The translations under genes were made by a program, and so were the position numbers. DNA of 64,000 bases from Coffea arabica (taxonomy: Eukaryota > Streptophyta > Magnoliopsida > Gentianales > Rubiaceae), in the NCBI RefSeq assembly GCF_036785885.1, contig NC_092317.1, positions 3,040,501 through 3,104,500 on the forward strand. Direction: 5' to 3'. Shown here in pieces: positions 46,943 through 59,672 of the stretch; position 1 is the first letter of the stretch; each line of letters starts with the position of its first letter. The notes under the pieces are model-generated. The model saw only the letters and a list, made by a program, of their open reading frames with translations, was not told where the DNA came from and ran no database searches.

Positions 46943-49900
46943 TCACTCCATGGCTTCGAAGTCACTGATGTCACTAAGATTTTCTGGTTCTTGGCCATTC
47001 TCATCACTTTCTGTTTCCATGGCATCTCCAGTCGTATCCTCATCGCTGTTGTCCTCGTAAAATGCCGGTGTTATGGTTTCATTTTCTTCTTCGCCCTCGT
47101 CAACAATCTGCAACAAATTTTTTTATTTAAGTTCGTTTTTTTTATTATCCACAACCATCTTTTCCTTTTTACAATCATATCATCATATACAACTTACTCC
47201 TGCATGAAGTAAGTCCAAGCTACTGGACAGTTGAAGAGCTTGATTGAAAGTTGAAACTCTAGATTCTATGAGCTGCAAACAGAGAGAGAGAACAATGAAT
47301 AAACCACTTGAAAGATCCTGCTCACGTGAAACAGATATGGGAGGCAAAAGAAAAATGCAAATACAGGTCTAAGGCAATCTTTTGCAGGCTGACATGACTT
47401 GTGCTGACTGACTTCTATATACAGGCTAAACAAGATTGCTCAAATCACAATCCGCTGGTTCTGATAAGCAAAAATAAAAAATAAAAAAAAATGAAGGAAC
47501 CACAAGCATGCATAGACTGAAACTCCCCTCATTACTGCACATTACAAACCTTCCACCTTCTTTGCTCTCTAATCCTAAATATAGTGTGCAGTTATTGGAT
47601 TTGTTCCTTCAAGACATAGAAAGTCAATCTGGTCAATGCTACGAAGATTACGCTAAACAGGACAACCATTGCAAATTGGCCTGAAAATCTTTTTTGAGAT
47701 GCTCAACTGCCCAATATATTAGAATAACTGGCCTTTTTAGAATTCTGCTCTTACCTGATATAAAGTGTTCAAGGCAAGTAAAGAAGATTCTTGGGACATT
47801 ATTCCGCTTGCATGTTGTAGTAGTAAACTTCTCAGCCATGAAAGAGCACAAACCAGGACAGCCCCCCTGATGTAAAAACGCAACACGAAGGAAACATGTC
47901 AGCAACCGTAAACTCAAGCCAAGCAAAAGGTTTTCATCTCAAGCCAAGAAAGTTTCATGCAAACCCCCTAAAACAGAAGAAAGAGTAGAAAGGAACGGTG
48001 GCAAAATTTAAGAAACGAAGCTACAAATCAAAGGCGCACGCAAAACCCACCAAAAACAGAAGAAAGAGTAGAAAGGAAAATTTAAGAAACGAAGCTACAA
48101 ATCAAAGGCGCTATTAGACAATATCATCCTCCCCCCCCCCCCACCCAAACAAAAACACCCAACCCAAAAAAAAAAAGTTAACATCAACTAACACAAGATT
48201 ATATCTTCTGAAGCAGAGCTTAGATGAGAATGATTACAAAAGCCTCGAGTTAAGCCATTAGGCAAAATGCAATCGAGAAAAAGGCAGGTATATTATTATT
48301 TTAATTTACAAAGTCATCTTTTAACCAAGAACGACAAAACAAGACCTCTTGCAACCCATTAATTATCAATATCAAGTTGCAACTAAAAATTAGTAGGTGG
48401 CTACTTCAAGAGGCATTTTCTAAGGCATTAGACGAAGAGTTTAAAGTTGCCAACATCATAACCAATGGAATCAAACAATTGAAAGTTACTTTCTCCCAAA
48501 ATGTAGGATCTTCATTTAAGTTTCAGATTAGAAACTGTCCTACGTGGACATGCCAACCATTTACTATTTAAACTATTGAAATGTGACAGGGAAATTATAT
48601 AAATTTGTAGTATCATTAGATTTAGCCATGTAACATAATATTCAACTGGATTCTTTTCACCAGAGGGGGTAAAGTGCTGAAAGGCCAGTAATGCTTATCT
48701 ACCTGAATCCAAATTTGTAAAATTTAGATAATAAAAAGATACTTGAAAAAGTGAATGAAATAATGCTGTGCAGTGCTTGACCAGACATCATATCAGTCTT
48801 ACCTAGACTCGATTATAGGTACAAGGGACTGCAAAAGCTTAAGAACATCCGATGGATTCAACAGTGACACTGAATTTGCAATGACCTGCAAGGTGAATAA
48901 CCATCACTGATTCACAAAACAACCATGTGCTTGTTGTTCATGCATCAAGACCTGAGAGAAAGGGGTCTAAGAAACCTTTTCATCTTGTCTAAATAAACAA
49001 TCTACTAGAAGTGCTCGATCATCAGCATGCAGTGCTTGCTTAAGCAGAATATAAACTGAATCAGCACTTGGAGGCTTTGTGCGAGGGGAGGACTCAATAT
49101 TCTCATTGCTCTTAGCTTCATCCATCTCTAGTAAATTAAGATTTGCAAGTTTCTCACCCATTGTTGGCTCATTTAAGTCATCATCAATTTGAATACCATC
49201 CTTTGGATCTCCATAACCTGCACACCATGACCATGATTGAGTCATATAATATTTTGCAAGGTCACCCTAATACTTCATCTGAAACACACAATCAAGAAGA
49301 GAAATATACTTGGTTACCAACAAATAAGTTTTCAAAACAATATGGTCACAGTAATCCAACTCTGATTACATTCTTGCTTTCCTGAAAGAGCAATTAAATA
49401 AGAAATGAAACACTTTAAAGTTTCCCAAGTCTCTTGCATTATTCTGGCCGGGGATCTTTTATGATAGATAGGTGAGAAGCTCAGAAAGTATCTCTTCCAG
49501 GTCAATTCCTGCATTTGCACTTTCCGAAGAAAACCTGGCTATGGCCAATGCAAAGAAGAAAGTCTTCTGAAAGCGCAAAAACCAGATTACAGCCTCAGAA
49601 TGAATCCACACTAAAATACCGTAGTAAAACTGATTCATGACCTATTGTTCACATATAACTGCACCTCAAGACAGGCTCTTATGCAGCTTCCATAATTTTG
49701 CGTATTGTGCAGGATATCCACAAAGCAATTTGATACATACTTTAGAGCCATTAATTATATAGAACAGGAGGGACCTATTTATCATCCAAAGGAGTGAAAA
49801 AGTTTTTTATTTGTTAAATAAAAATGATTTTAAAGGAGAGCAAACAAGTGATGCAGAAGCAGGGATCTATAAAGCTACAGGTAAGAGAAAATGGGAAACA

Positions 49901-52517
49901 CTGTACCATTATCAATTACAGCTACTCTGCTTGCAGTCTCAATATCGGATGCAGCACGCTTCTTTTTTGGCTTTTCTTTTTGCTTTGATACACCTGAAGA
50001 TGTACAATTACCAGTCAAAACTACACAGTCCCAATGGTGAAGCCAGGACTGGTTTTAATCCGGGATCAGATAATGCTTGACTCTTGTGTAAACAACTCAA
50101 TTCTGTAATTAACCCTTCCCGTGCTAAAGTGATAATCTTGGACTAACATGACTTCTATTTAACTGCAATATCCAAGTAGCCTTATCATGCAAAAATATTA
50201 TATCAGCAAGTAGAATACAAATTGAACTTTGCAAGCATCACAGTTCATGGACGTAGTTATAGAGTCGAATCAGCGATGGCAATAAAAACACAATGCCAAG
50301 AAAGAATGTCCAATATCAGCTACAAGTTGGACAATCTCCGATACAGTATATATACAAGAAAACTTTCCAGTGGTCCAGGTGAAGGCTTTAGCAAAGATTT
50401 AAAGTAATAGCATGCTTGTACATGAGGCATGAAATCGGAAAAGATGGTTGCTGGAATCTAAGTAGTGGGAATGGTGGCGTTTTTGCTTGGATGTGCACAG
50501 CCACGTGCATGCTAATTGTGAATGAGTGTATATTTGTGTTTGTGGGTTTTAAGGTTTAAGAGTGTGTGTGTGTGCGCACGCGCGCATGTGTGTGTGTGTG
50601 TGTGTGAGTGAGTGAGTAAGAGAGAGAGAGAGAGGAAACTGCAAATCCACCTTCATCACCCTGAATCCCATTTTCTTGCATATCAATATTTGCGGCAGTT
50701 ATGACAACATCCTGACCTGGTCCAGGAATGTCTACAACCGAAAATTGTGGGGAATCTACGGAACCAAATGAAATGAGAGCTTTTACTTGTCCTGTTGTCT
50801 CCAGAGCATGTATTCTAGCAGCAATTATGGATACACAATGCTTTTTGAGGGAATCTGCTTCTTCCATATTGCCTTTGACAGAAATTTTAGATGGATTCAC
50901 ATCATCAGAGACAGATCTCATGTTCCACAAATAAGCCGTACCGGCCTCAGAAACTGAGAGGACTATCAAACTATCTTCCCCATCACAGCCATTCTTGCAT
51001 TCGATAGTCAGGGGACGATGTTTCAGGGAAAGAATAAGACCATTAGTAACATCCCCTGCACCAAAGTTGCACCTCCATACTTGGATGCTTTTCTTGCCTA
51101 CTCCAGATGCAACTATGAACTTGGCATCATCACAACTGGAAATGCATCGCAGCTGATCCTGCAATAATAATAATAAATCATGAAACATTGCTGCATGAAA
51201 AAAAGGGGGGGGGGGATAGTACGTGTAATATTGGGCAATAATGTTTACATACCCAATTAGATGAAAGCTTCAGTACTTCTCTCCCGTCATCCAGACTTAA
51301 AATTCTTATCTTCTGACCAATTGCAGCAGTGATTTTATCATCTTGACAACAATAGAAATGTTAGGGTAAGGGAAAATTCTCAGTTCATATTGCAGAAATG
51401 TGGTTTGGCATTACTACTGACCAGATATATATGCAGCTGATACCATAGATTTTTTAGTGATTTTGAACTCTCTAGCAAGTTCTCCAGTTTCAGAGATGAT
51501 TTCAGACGCCAGACCACAATTTCCAATAGCATGAATTCTACTTCCCTTACTTCTAAAAGTAAGACTAGCAATTCCACTGCAGGAAACATTGCAGGAATCA
51601 ACACTGAACAAGGGCTTTGATGACTTTTTAGGATAATGAGCTTCAATGGGGAGTAAGTTAAACAAAAACTACAAATATTGCATGAAGACATGAATAGGAT
51701 TTAAGCAAGTGCACTCTTAACTAAATAAAGAAACATACCCAGGGTAACGGCCACTAGATTTCCACATCACTTGACCAACTGAAATATTAACCACAGAAAG
51801 GTCACCGCTATTTGTGCCGACGGCTACTAAGCAAGTGCCTCGCTCTTTTCTGCGCTACAGAACGGGGAAAAAAATTGCACTTATCACTAACTTAGATGCA
51901 ATAGTTATTTGCATATCAAATAAATCGACTTGAATACTTCTCAAGTGTAAGCATACCATCTTGCCAACAAAGCTGCAAGCCATACATGAAAAACTAACAT
52001 TGGCAATATCATCTATCTCTCTCCACTCTGCGAATTTACTCCCATTACTGGTGTTCCACACCTGCACACATTTCGCAAGGCTTTCATCAATTAAACCAAT
52101 AAAACTTGCCAAACCAACAGTCCTTTTATTCGTACAGACGAGCTACAGATGATTCTAGGTGGGATACGCAGCCACAAAACAATTCTATATTCATGCTAAA
52201 AGTCCATCGATTTCCTTCTTCAAATCGTAAACTTTTTCTTGAGGTTAATTTGGCAAACTTGAATTGCACAAACAGATCAGAAGAGAAAGGATTAACATTC
52301 AGCACATACAAGCTAAATCCAAACTTTGCATTTTCTCGAAATCCGTATGCCAGGAACAAAGAAACGTTACAATATTCGGAAACAGGAAATTCAGAATAAC
52401 CCAGTGAGAAACAAAAAGCAACTATACCTTAAGGGTTCCATCTGGCGATAGAATAGCAAGGTAGCTACCATCAGGGTTGAAAGCTGTAATTAGGGATTTA
52501 AGCTTCTCTTTCGCCAT
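46943..52517 (-). CDS. UTP5: UTP5/WDR43-like WD40-UTP12 protein, SSU processome
   Basis: Twelve exons on the minus strand: 52428-52517, 51957-52061, 51739-51854, 51422-51576, 51253-51341, 50651-51158, 49907-49993, 48976-49217, 48803-48885, 47755-47866, 47198-47272, 46943-47107. They close in frame at 608 residues. A WD40 propeller fills residues 1 to about 300, opening with MAKEKLKSLITAFNPDGSYL. A Lys-rich segment (KEKPKKKR, near 360) may be a nuclear signal. The UTP12 helical domain spans about 438-545 (SVYILLKQALHADDRALL to QLIESRVSTF). The tail is acidic. UTP5 belongs to the UTP-A subcomplex, which links rRNA transcription to early 18S processing in the nucleolus. The intron after exon 6 carries a long alternating GT/GC tract. 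A Mutator-like element ends 122 bases before the start codon. Confidence 0.92.
47973..48112. repeat. Short tandem duplication in a UTP5 intron
   Basis: A block starting ACAGAAGAAAGAGTAGAAAG occurs at 47973 and again at 48056 (period 83), with the second copy lacking about 9 bases. A C run and an A run follow at 48129-48177. Confidence 0.65.
50564..50634. repeat. Alternating GT/GC and GA microsatellite in a UTP5 intron
   Basis: GTGTGTGTGTGTGCGCACGC, then GCGCATG, further TG repeats, GAGT repeats and GA repeats. Strict purine-pyrimidine alternation over about 45 bases is the best natural Z-DNA former. It lies 17-87 bases inside the intron from the donor at 50650. Confidence 0.8.
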
Positions 52518-52638
52518 CAAACAACAAAAGGATACAAATAGGCTTGGAGGGAGATGGAATTAGAGGGCTATGGAGGTGCTGTAGCTGTGAATGAATGACG
52601 AGCGAGTAGACGAGGGTTTTGGTTAGGGGTTTATGGTA

Positions 52639-53844
52639 GGGTTAATTTCACATAACTCCCCTGAGGTTTTTAACAATTGCAGAAAGCTCCCCTCAAATTC
52701 TAAAAATTATACTTACGTCCCCTATTTTCATTATTTAAGTAATATTCTAGACCCAAAAGGTTATACTTTTTCCCAAAATTTCTATAATACCCTTGAGTTA
52801 TAATTCACAACAAAAATATAAAGGAAAAAAATGGTTTACAGTCTCTATTTCATTTATCTTTATTTCCTACCACTATTACCTACTTTTCAACATCCAAATT
52901 ACCATTAAATAAACATTTATCTTTGTTCTAATGTTCCTGTTTTACTTAAAAAATTTTCGATACAGACCATTGTATCAACTATAAACGTTACATCATATAC
53001 TCAAAAACTTACCTACAATCTCATAACAATATCAGATTTTACTTAATATACTACAACATTCATCAATATTCCTAAATTTCAATTTCATGACTGCCACCTT
53101 TTTAATACAAAATAATCTAAACCGTCACTATTAATATCAATATCCAATATATTCCATTGGCACAGAGTTCAAAATCAATCAAATTCTCTCTATAAGAATA
53201 ATATCAATAATTGTAAATCAAAAAATAGAAACTCAATGTAATTATAAATATATACCAAGAACATTTTTTTTCATAATAACCATAATGGTATAACTTATAT
53301 TTAGTTCCTATTCCATTTCTTGTCCTTAATTTTTATTTTTTTATCACTGTAACTATCTTCATTTCCATCTAATTTGATAAAGAAATTAGCACTCAATTTG
53401 TCATTTGACAATTTCAATTTGCTAATACCTATTAAAATTTGGAAACAAAAATGGGTGCAAGGAAACCATTTACTAATAATGAAAAATCGAGGATTGGAAA
53501 TAGATACTAAGATATATAAGTATTGGTGGTTTAGTGTGTATAGTGATTTTATTAGTAACGACAGTACACATTTGGTTGATAATAATAGATAAATGAGTTT
53601 AAAAGAAAAATAAATATATGAGAAAGAGAATAGATAGTTAAATAGAAAAGACCGTGGTTTGAATTATTGGTTAATAATCGATGAGAGATTTTAATATTTG
53701 ATAGAGTTTTTCAATGAGTTGACAATTAATAAAGGACATTATTGTCTTTTTATCACAACAAGGGAGGTCTATGTAATTATATAAACCTTAAGAGACCCGA
53801 GTGAAATTATCAAAAACCTCAGGGGAGGTTTCTGAAATTATTCC
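52639..53844. mobile_element. Mutator-like element (family 1, copy 2), uninterrupted
   Basis: The ends GGGTTAATTTCACATAACTC and, in reverse, GGAATAATTTCAGAAACCTC are flanked by a perfect 9-bp duplication TTTATGGTA (52630-52638, 53845-53853). Sub-terminal blocks CTCCCCTGAGGTTTTTAACA and TTTATATAATTACAT are shared with copy 1 (17385-22942) in inverted orientation. It is 1206 bp, AT-rich, with no transposase. It stands where the UTP5 promoter or leader should be. The degenerate telo-box TTAGGGGTTT at 52624-52633 overlaps the duplicated target. Confidence 0.85.
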
Positions 53845-53853
53845 TTTATGGTA

Positions 53854-55021
53854 AGAACGCCTTAACAATCTTGTCGTTTAATTACACTAAATTCCCCAGA
53901 AATTAGGAATGAGTTGTATTTTGGTCCTGAATTCTTTTCTATCACCATTTTTGCCCTCTGTGAAACTCATCAGCCACGCCTTTATCATCCAAAAAACACC
54001 ATAATGACTTTTATGCCATTGGAATTTAGTGCATAAATTTTATTTTGTCTTTCTTCTTGTTTCCAATTTCTTTTTTTTTCCCTCTTAGCCATCACTTCCC
54101 CCATCAATATTATTGTCATTGTTATTGTTCCATTTAGAATGAGATTATTAATTTTCTTTAGATTATTGTCTTGTTTTACATAATTTGTTTTTTTGTTGTT
54201 TTGAGTCTAATCATAAGCTATAACTTTGTTATATATGTTTAAGTAATTTAAATACCACATTAAATAAGATTCACAATGTGAATCTAAATGAAAAAAAATT
54301 TGCAGTGTAAGCTATTTTTTGTATAAAGTTTATAGTGGATTATAATGAAATAAAAAGCCATTAATTAGATCACAATAGAAATTAAAACTGAACTAAAACA
54401 AATTAAAATTTTTATTTTTGTGTAATCAAATAATAAAAGGAAGTGGGGAAGGAGAAAGGGGAAATGACAAAATAAATAGAAAGAAGAAAGGAAATAAACT
54501 TGGCACTAAATAGTCAAGGACTTACGTCTCATTTCATTGGCCCTTTTAAATAGGTTGAGTAAGAATAAACCATCCACCAAAACACTTATGTAATTATGGA
54601 TAGTTTCATATTCTCCTAAGCTTTTTCACATTTGGCATGCTTTAATTTCCTACAATCAAAATAAAATCACATATAAAATTGTAAAGGCAATGACACTTAG
54701 TCTTAAACACTTAGTTAATTGTTCTATAATTGAAAAATGCAAAGCGACATTTTAATTGGTCAAGGGTCATGCTATAGAGCAATCCATCCTAAATTATAAT
54801 TATTAAGCTGTGTGCGGTGGTAGATGAATAAACTAGGACTGTATAAAAAATCAATTGACTAAAGTGATAGAAATGTAAAGTATAGGGACTAAATTTGCAA
54901 AATCTGCCAGCATTAATGCTTTTCTTTTACATTCAGATATTTTTTTGAATTTTAGTTACCATTTACAATTATCTTGTTCTTTTTTTCCTTATATTGACCA
55001 TACCCACTGCCTCGGTGAATA
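53854..55021. other. AT-rich intergenic stretch
   Basis: No open frame with protein character and no clear terminal repeats were seen. It is probably old transposon debris. Confidence 0.45.
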
Positions 55022-55711
55022 AATAGTGATGACAATTGGAGCAGGTACCCTCATAGGGACTAATTTAGACGTAGGTGGGGCATTTTTCCCCGTTAAAAAA
55101 AGGGGTAGAGGGCCAGGGAGTATGCCCCCACCTCACCATCTATTAAAAAATTTTAAACATATATATAAATAATTATATATATAAACTTATAATAATTATA
55201 TATATAATTAAATACAAAATATATTTAATTTAATTATTTATAAACTTATAATAATATTACTAATTATAACTATTATATAATATATATTAGTATATATAAT
55301 ATAATTAATGTAATCAATTATATTAATAATTATATAAGTATACTTATAAAAATTATTAATTAATCATGCTAAATTTACTAGTACATTTATACTAAATTTC
55401 TAACTATACTTAATATAATAACGCTTTTTGTTAAAAGAAAAAAAGAGTCGGTGAAACGACAGCTCTCACAAAGAAAACAGGTACTTTGTTTGGATTGCGG
55501 TTTATTTGTCAAAATATATTTGCTTACATCATCATTATAATTTCCAACGCACCTTTTTATCTTTCCCATTATCTTTTTATCTCACATACATCACATCACA
55601 AAAAATGTTACAGTAAAAATATCTCTAATAATTCACAATCCAAACAAACCCGGGTAGGACGAGAGGAACTAATGGACAACGGGTCGGGGTGCGGGGACTG
55701 TTGCCATTCCT
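55022..55711. mobile_element. Decayed repeat with GGGTACCC-like inverted ends, hosting a MITE
   Basis: The left side AATAGTGATGACAATTGGAG and, reversed, the right side ATAGGAATGGCAACAGTCCC look like diverged inverted ends. Both are followed by GC-rich, G-run-bearing blocks (55038-55135 and 55650-55705). Between them lies an extreme AT block (55141-55430, nearly all TA/AT). Boundaries and class are uncertain. Confidence 0.38.
55483..55651. mobile_element. Small MITE with TTTGTTTGGATTG ends
   Basis: The left CTTTGTTTGGATTGCGG and, reversed, the right GGGTTTGTTTGGATTGTGA form inverted ends. The inside includes AAAATGTTACAGTAAAAATA and CATCACATCAC blocks, also seen near 270-300. It is 169 bp, non-coding, and lies within the larger repeat. 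Confidence 0.6.
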
Positions 55712-56097
55712 ATAAATAAATGTCTCAAATGTCGCAAAGTAACCCATTTCCCCAATGTTAACTTAAAGCTTCTTGAAGCACGGAAAGTTCCATGATTTTG
55801 TTAGTTTCTCTAGCATTAAATATATCACAAGAAAAAAACTTGGTAATCATTCCTTGAAGTTACGAGACTACATGAGACCAGATCAGAATTTTTTCTCATT
55901 ATCACGTCGCACTTCTAAGGTAATCCAGAATTACAAAATTTTGCACCTGAATTTCACTTTTTTTAGGTCGGTCAAAATTCCCTCCAAAGTTTTGGCTCCT
56001 TTCCATCAAATGCCATCCGGGCATCCTCTCAAAGGTTTCTGTTAAATCTACTTAAACCCCTAGACTCCTTAAACCCTTGATCCCTTCTTGCTTAGAA

Positions 56098-58235
56098 ATG
56101 AACTTGACCAGTAATAAACCCTTAAATTTCCTTCCAGAATTGCAATTTCATGAAATGCCTGCCGGAAGCTACAAATGCGTGACAGATTCTATAACCAATT
56201 ATTGTGGAGCTGATTTTCAGTCTTGTAAGAAACCCGGATTTTCCAATTCAATGATGAATTCAAGTTCAAGAATGTCAATTTCTTCAACTTCTAGGTCAAA
56301 CCTAGCCAGGCCCATCAATGCCAAGTCAGAGTCATGCTTGCAGCATAAAAGGGGCCATTGCAATTATGGGGCCGACTGCATTTTTAGCCATGACATGCCT
56401 GAGGACCAGTATAGATTGATGAATAGAGCAAGATTGTGTAGGTTTTTTATGAATGGGAAAAATTGCCCTTATGGTAACAGGTGCCATTTTCTTCATCAGA
56501 GCGTTAAACATGTCAAGGGAGGGTCAGGTGTGGCTAGGGAGAAGGCTGCTGTTACGGTCGTGAATTCTGGGCCTGAAGAAGGTGTACGAAAAGAGAGCGA
56601 TCGATTGGCTTGCAAGAGAAAGGCTGTCTTTTGGAAGACAGGGCTTTGTAACAATTGGGATAGAAATGGTAGCTGCCCCTATGGTGTGAGGTGCCAATAT
56701 GCTCATGGAGAACGAGGTGATAATAAAATCATTAGATTAACCTATAGTCATAATTTTGCACGAAATGACATGATTTTAGTATATTTGCTGATCATAAGCA
56801 GTTGTCTTTTATGCACGGTTTCTTGTTTTTTTTGGAGGACAAGTTATTCGCTAGTTATTAACTGTAAGCAACTAGCAACTTCTACATGACCTGCTATTCC
56901 TGAACTCAAGTATCTTCAATAACTGAATAAAGGTACAAATAAAGACGCACAGAGCAGTAATCAGTAATGCTATGCTTTTAAAGCAAATTACTGCTTTATG
57001 ATTAAAGCTATGTATGCTTCAGCACTGGAAATTGCATTTAGTTCCTCCAGACCTTCAGGATTCCCCTGTTTGCAAGTATTTTCTTTTGCACTATGATGAA
57101 CTCTATTGGCAAAGCCAACCAGGATCAAGAGAATACAAGCGGATTATATAAATCTCTGCGTGTGGGAAGACTGGACATCCATATAAGAGTACAGGAAGCT
57201 AGACATATTTTATTTTTTTGGTAAATTGCAAAACTTTTCAGATATTTGTGGCCACACCTCTTAACTTTGAGGATTGTCGCGTCTAATCAGTTTATACAAC
57301 ATAAATGGTCGTATTGATTCTTGAATTGTTTGGCAGTTGTCTTGGTGACCAAGAAGTATTTGCCACAACTTAACAGCAGTTAATGCTTCTTTTCTTTTTG
57401 GTTTTATGTGCATAGTCCCTGTGGAAAGTTATCTAATTTCGTTGAATGTGAGAAAATAAATTCCTATTTTATACAATGGTATTCCATCTGATGGTGAAAA
57501 AAGTCAGCATATCTGAGCTCACAACGTAACTGTTTGTAGAATCTAATGGCACAAACCTGTCATTTTAATATGGAAACTTAAAATGGTTTAAATCTAGGAA
57601 AGTTCAGCTTCAAGCTCTATTTCTAAGTTGAATATAGCACTATTGCTCTTCTTGTTCCTGACAAAGTAGCACTACTGTTGATCTTCTTGTTCCTCACAAA
57701 TTTTTAGAACAGACAACGGAAGCTTTCTTTTTCAATGTTCAACTGCTCCACGATACCTCACATGCATTTCCGTACACAGTTTCAATTAAAATGAAAATAT
57801 AAATATGTAAGAGGATAAATTGCTGCCCGAGAGGATGCTGAACTGGTGGCCCATTTTTTGTTGTTGTTGTTGTTGTTTTTTGGGCGTTGGGGGTGGTGAG
57901 GAGTGGACATTTTTCTTGGTATGAGCAGGCTTTCTAAAAGAAGAAACACTGATGATTCTTGTCGGTTATTTGGTTATGCAGAACTCGGCAAGCCAAGTTC
58001 CTTTTGTCCACTGGAATCTGGAAAATCTTTCATAGTAGAAAATCTTGCTTTTGATAGAGAGGATGCAGCATCAACTAGGAAGGCAATCAGAACTGACTGT
58101 ACGCTGCAGGAGAAGAGCAAGAGCAAGAGCAAGAGCTTTTTTGTCAAGCGGGACAAAGTCAAGAAGATTAGCGGCATCTATGCTGATTGGATTGAAAGTA
58201 TGCCCCCTGTCCACCTTACTTCAGCCAACCTGTGA
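56098..58235 (+). CDS. CCCH zinc-finger protein with three fingers
   Basis: Two exons, 56098-56716 and 57982-58235, giving 290 residues. The start is the ATG at 56098; an upstream in-frame TTG at 56077 is not a start. Finger 1 is Cys80-His98 with spacing C-x7-C-x5-C-x3-H. Finger 2 (Cys114-His133) and finger 3 (Cys184-His203) have the standard C-x8-C-x5-C-x3-H. The C-terminus has a Lys/Ser repeat (KSKSKSKS) and a conserved-looking KISGIYADWIESMPP. Such plant proteins bind RNA or DNA, and relatives of the C3H39 type have stress-linked roles; the target here is unknown. A decayed tandem duplicate follows at 60722-62956. The 1.27-kb intron contains a GTT repeat (57858-57876). Confidence 0.85.
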
Positions 58236-59249
58236 TGCTGAATTTCGAAACCACATATGATATACCAAATTCTCTCTAACTTCTTGTGCAGAATGATGGA
58301 AATTGTAGTTACATTACCTCAGAATTTGCAGATAGTTTTTGTGAGAGTTCTGCAGTTAGTTGACTTCAAAGCAGTTATACTGGCAACAAAAAATAGGTCT
58401 TTCAGTTGTTTGGAAAGTGCTGCCTTTTCCATTGAATCTTTATTCTGCAGCAACATTTTGGATTTATGGGATGTGCATTTTAACCTTATTCTCTTCTTCG
58501 TATAGCATGTAGTCTTCTGAGGGAGTTTGCAGGAATTATTTATTTACCTCGTGACAGGAGTTTTTTCAAATGTGGATGACTGGATCCTGCAATAGCATGC
58601 AGATCCCTGACAGCAAGGAGTTAAGTGCTGCTATAACGGATAATCAAGGGCGATTAAGCGTTGGGGAACATCACTAAAATGATCTTTTTAAATTTCAAAA
58701 TACCTTCCCTTGGTACTTCATTTTTCAAATAAAGCAAGTTGCTAATCTTTAGACTAGTTGATCCACCCCAATGAATTAAGGACCGGCTCATAGTTGTAGT
58801 GGCTTATCAACAAGTCCTTAATTGGTAACTTTTGGTCAAATACTTATTTAAATGCTTAATCATATTGTTTGGATACATACTTATTTAAGTACATTTTGCA
58901 TTAATAATGTGGAATTTTGAATTTTTAAAACATATTTATATTTTTATTTAGTTCAAATTTTATAATAATTTTATTAATATTAATTTTTAAATTTTTTGTA
59001 ACATAAAAGTTGCGCTAAAAGCACCAATTTTGAGCTTATACCAGAAGTGCTTTACTAGCCAAAAGCTCTAATCCTAAATTCGAGAAATGATGCTCACTAT
59101 ACATGTTAAAAATGCTTTTGTCCTCTAAAATATTTTTTTTTTTAGCAAAAACACCATGATCCTAAACACGTCCTGGAGGATTTGATTTACCCTCATGCGA
59201 TGATTTGAAGTATATACTATAACTCCGTAGTTCTCTCTATCAAAGGCTT
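58236..59249. other. Spacer inside the CCCH duplication
   Basis: The part to about 58640 resembles the downstream flank of the pseudogene (62957-63240), so it belongs to the duplicated unit. The rest is AT-rich without genes. Confidence 0.5.
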
Positions 59250-59507
59250 GGATTTTGTTTGTTAATTCAATTCAACACTTAAATTTAATGGGTTCAGATA
59301 TTAACATATTAAGATGCATTTGATATTAAAATTAGAACATTTGAATTAATTAACTGATACTAATTTTTTCAAGCAAAACTTGCTCTAAAAAATAAGTAAT
59401 AAGTAATGTGATATACAATTAAATATATCAAATTTAGTATTTAACCATTCAGTAATTTAACGAATTCATAATTCAATTTTCAAACTTCAGTTTTTACAAA
59501 CGTACCC
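59250..59507 (+). mobile_element. Small TIR element (MITE), copy C
   Basis: The ends GGATTTTGTTTGTTAATTCA and, reversed, GGGTACGTTTGTAAAAACTG are inverted relatives. The inner blocks match the copy at 30104-30379. It is non-coding. Its target duplication was not resolved. Confidence 0.55.
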
Positions 59508-59672
59508 TGAGGTTCATTTGGAATGTGAGTTTTCAAGGGAAAAAATTTTTGGAATATTTTCTCGACATAATTCCTAATTTACTTTTGTTTGTAGTTTATT
59601 TTTTTTTATCTTCCTGGCACTGCAAATAGCGGGAAAGTTTGAAAAGCTAAAAGCTACCGTTCTCTTAAATAT

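Noticed and set aside
50556-51188. The whole 210-codon frame as one UTP5 exon
   Set aside because: The ends run into introns. The tract translated as repeated Thr-His lies in the intron, and the true exon is 50651-51158.
56077-56097. An upstream start for the CCCH protein
   Set aside because: The codon is TTG, not ATG. The first ATG is at 56098.
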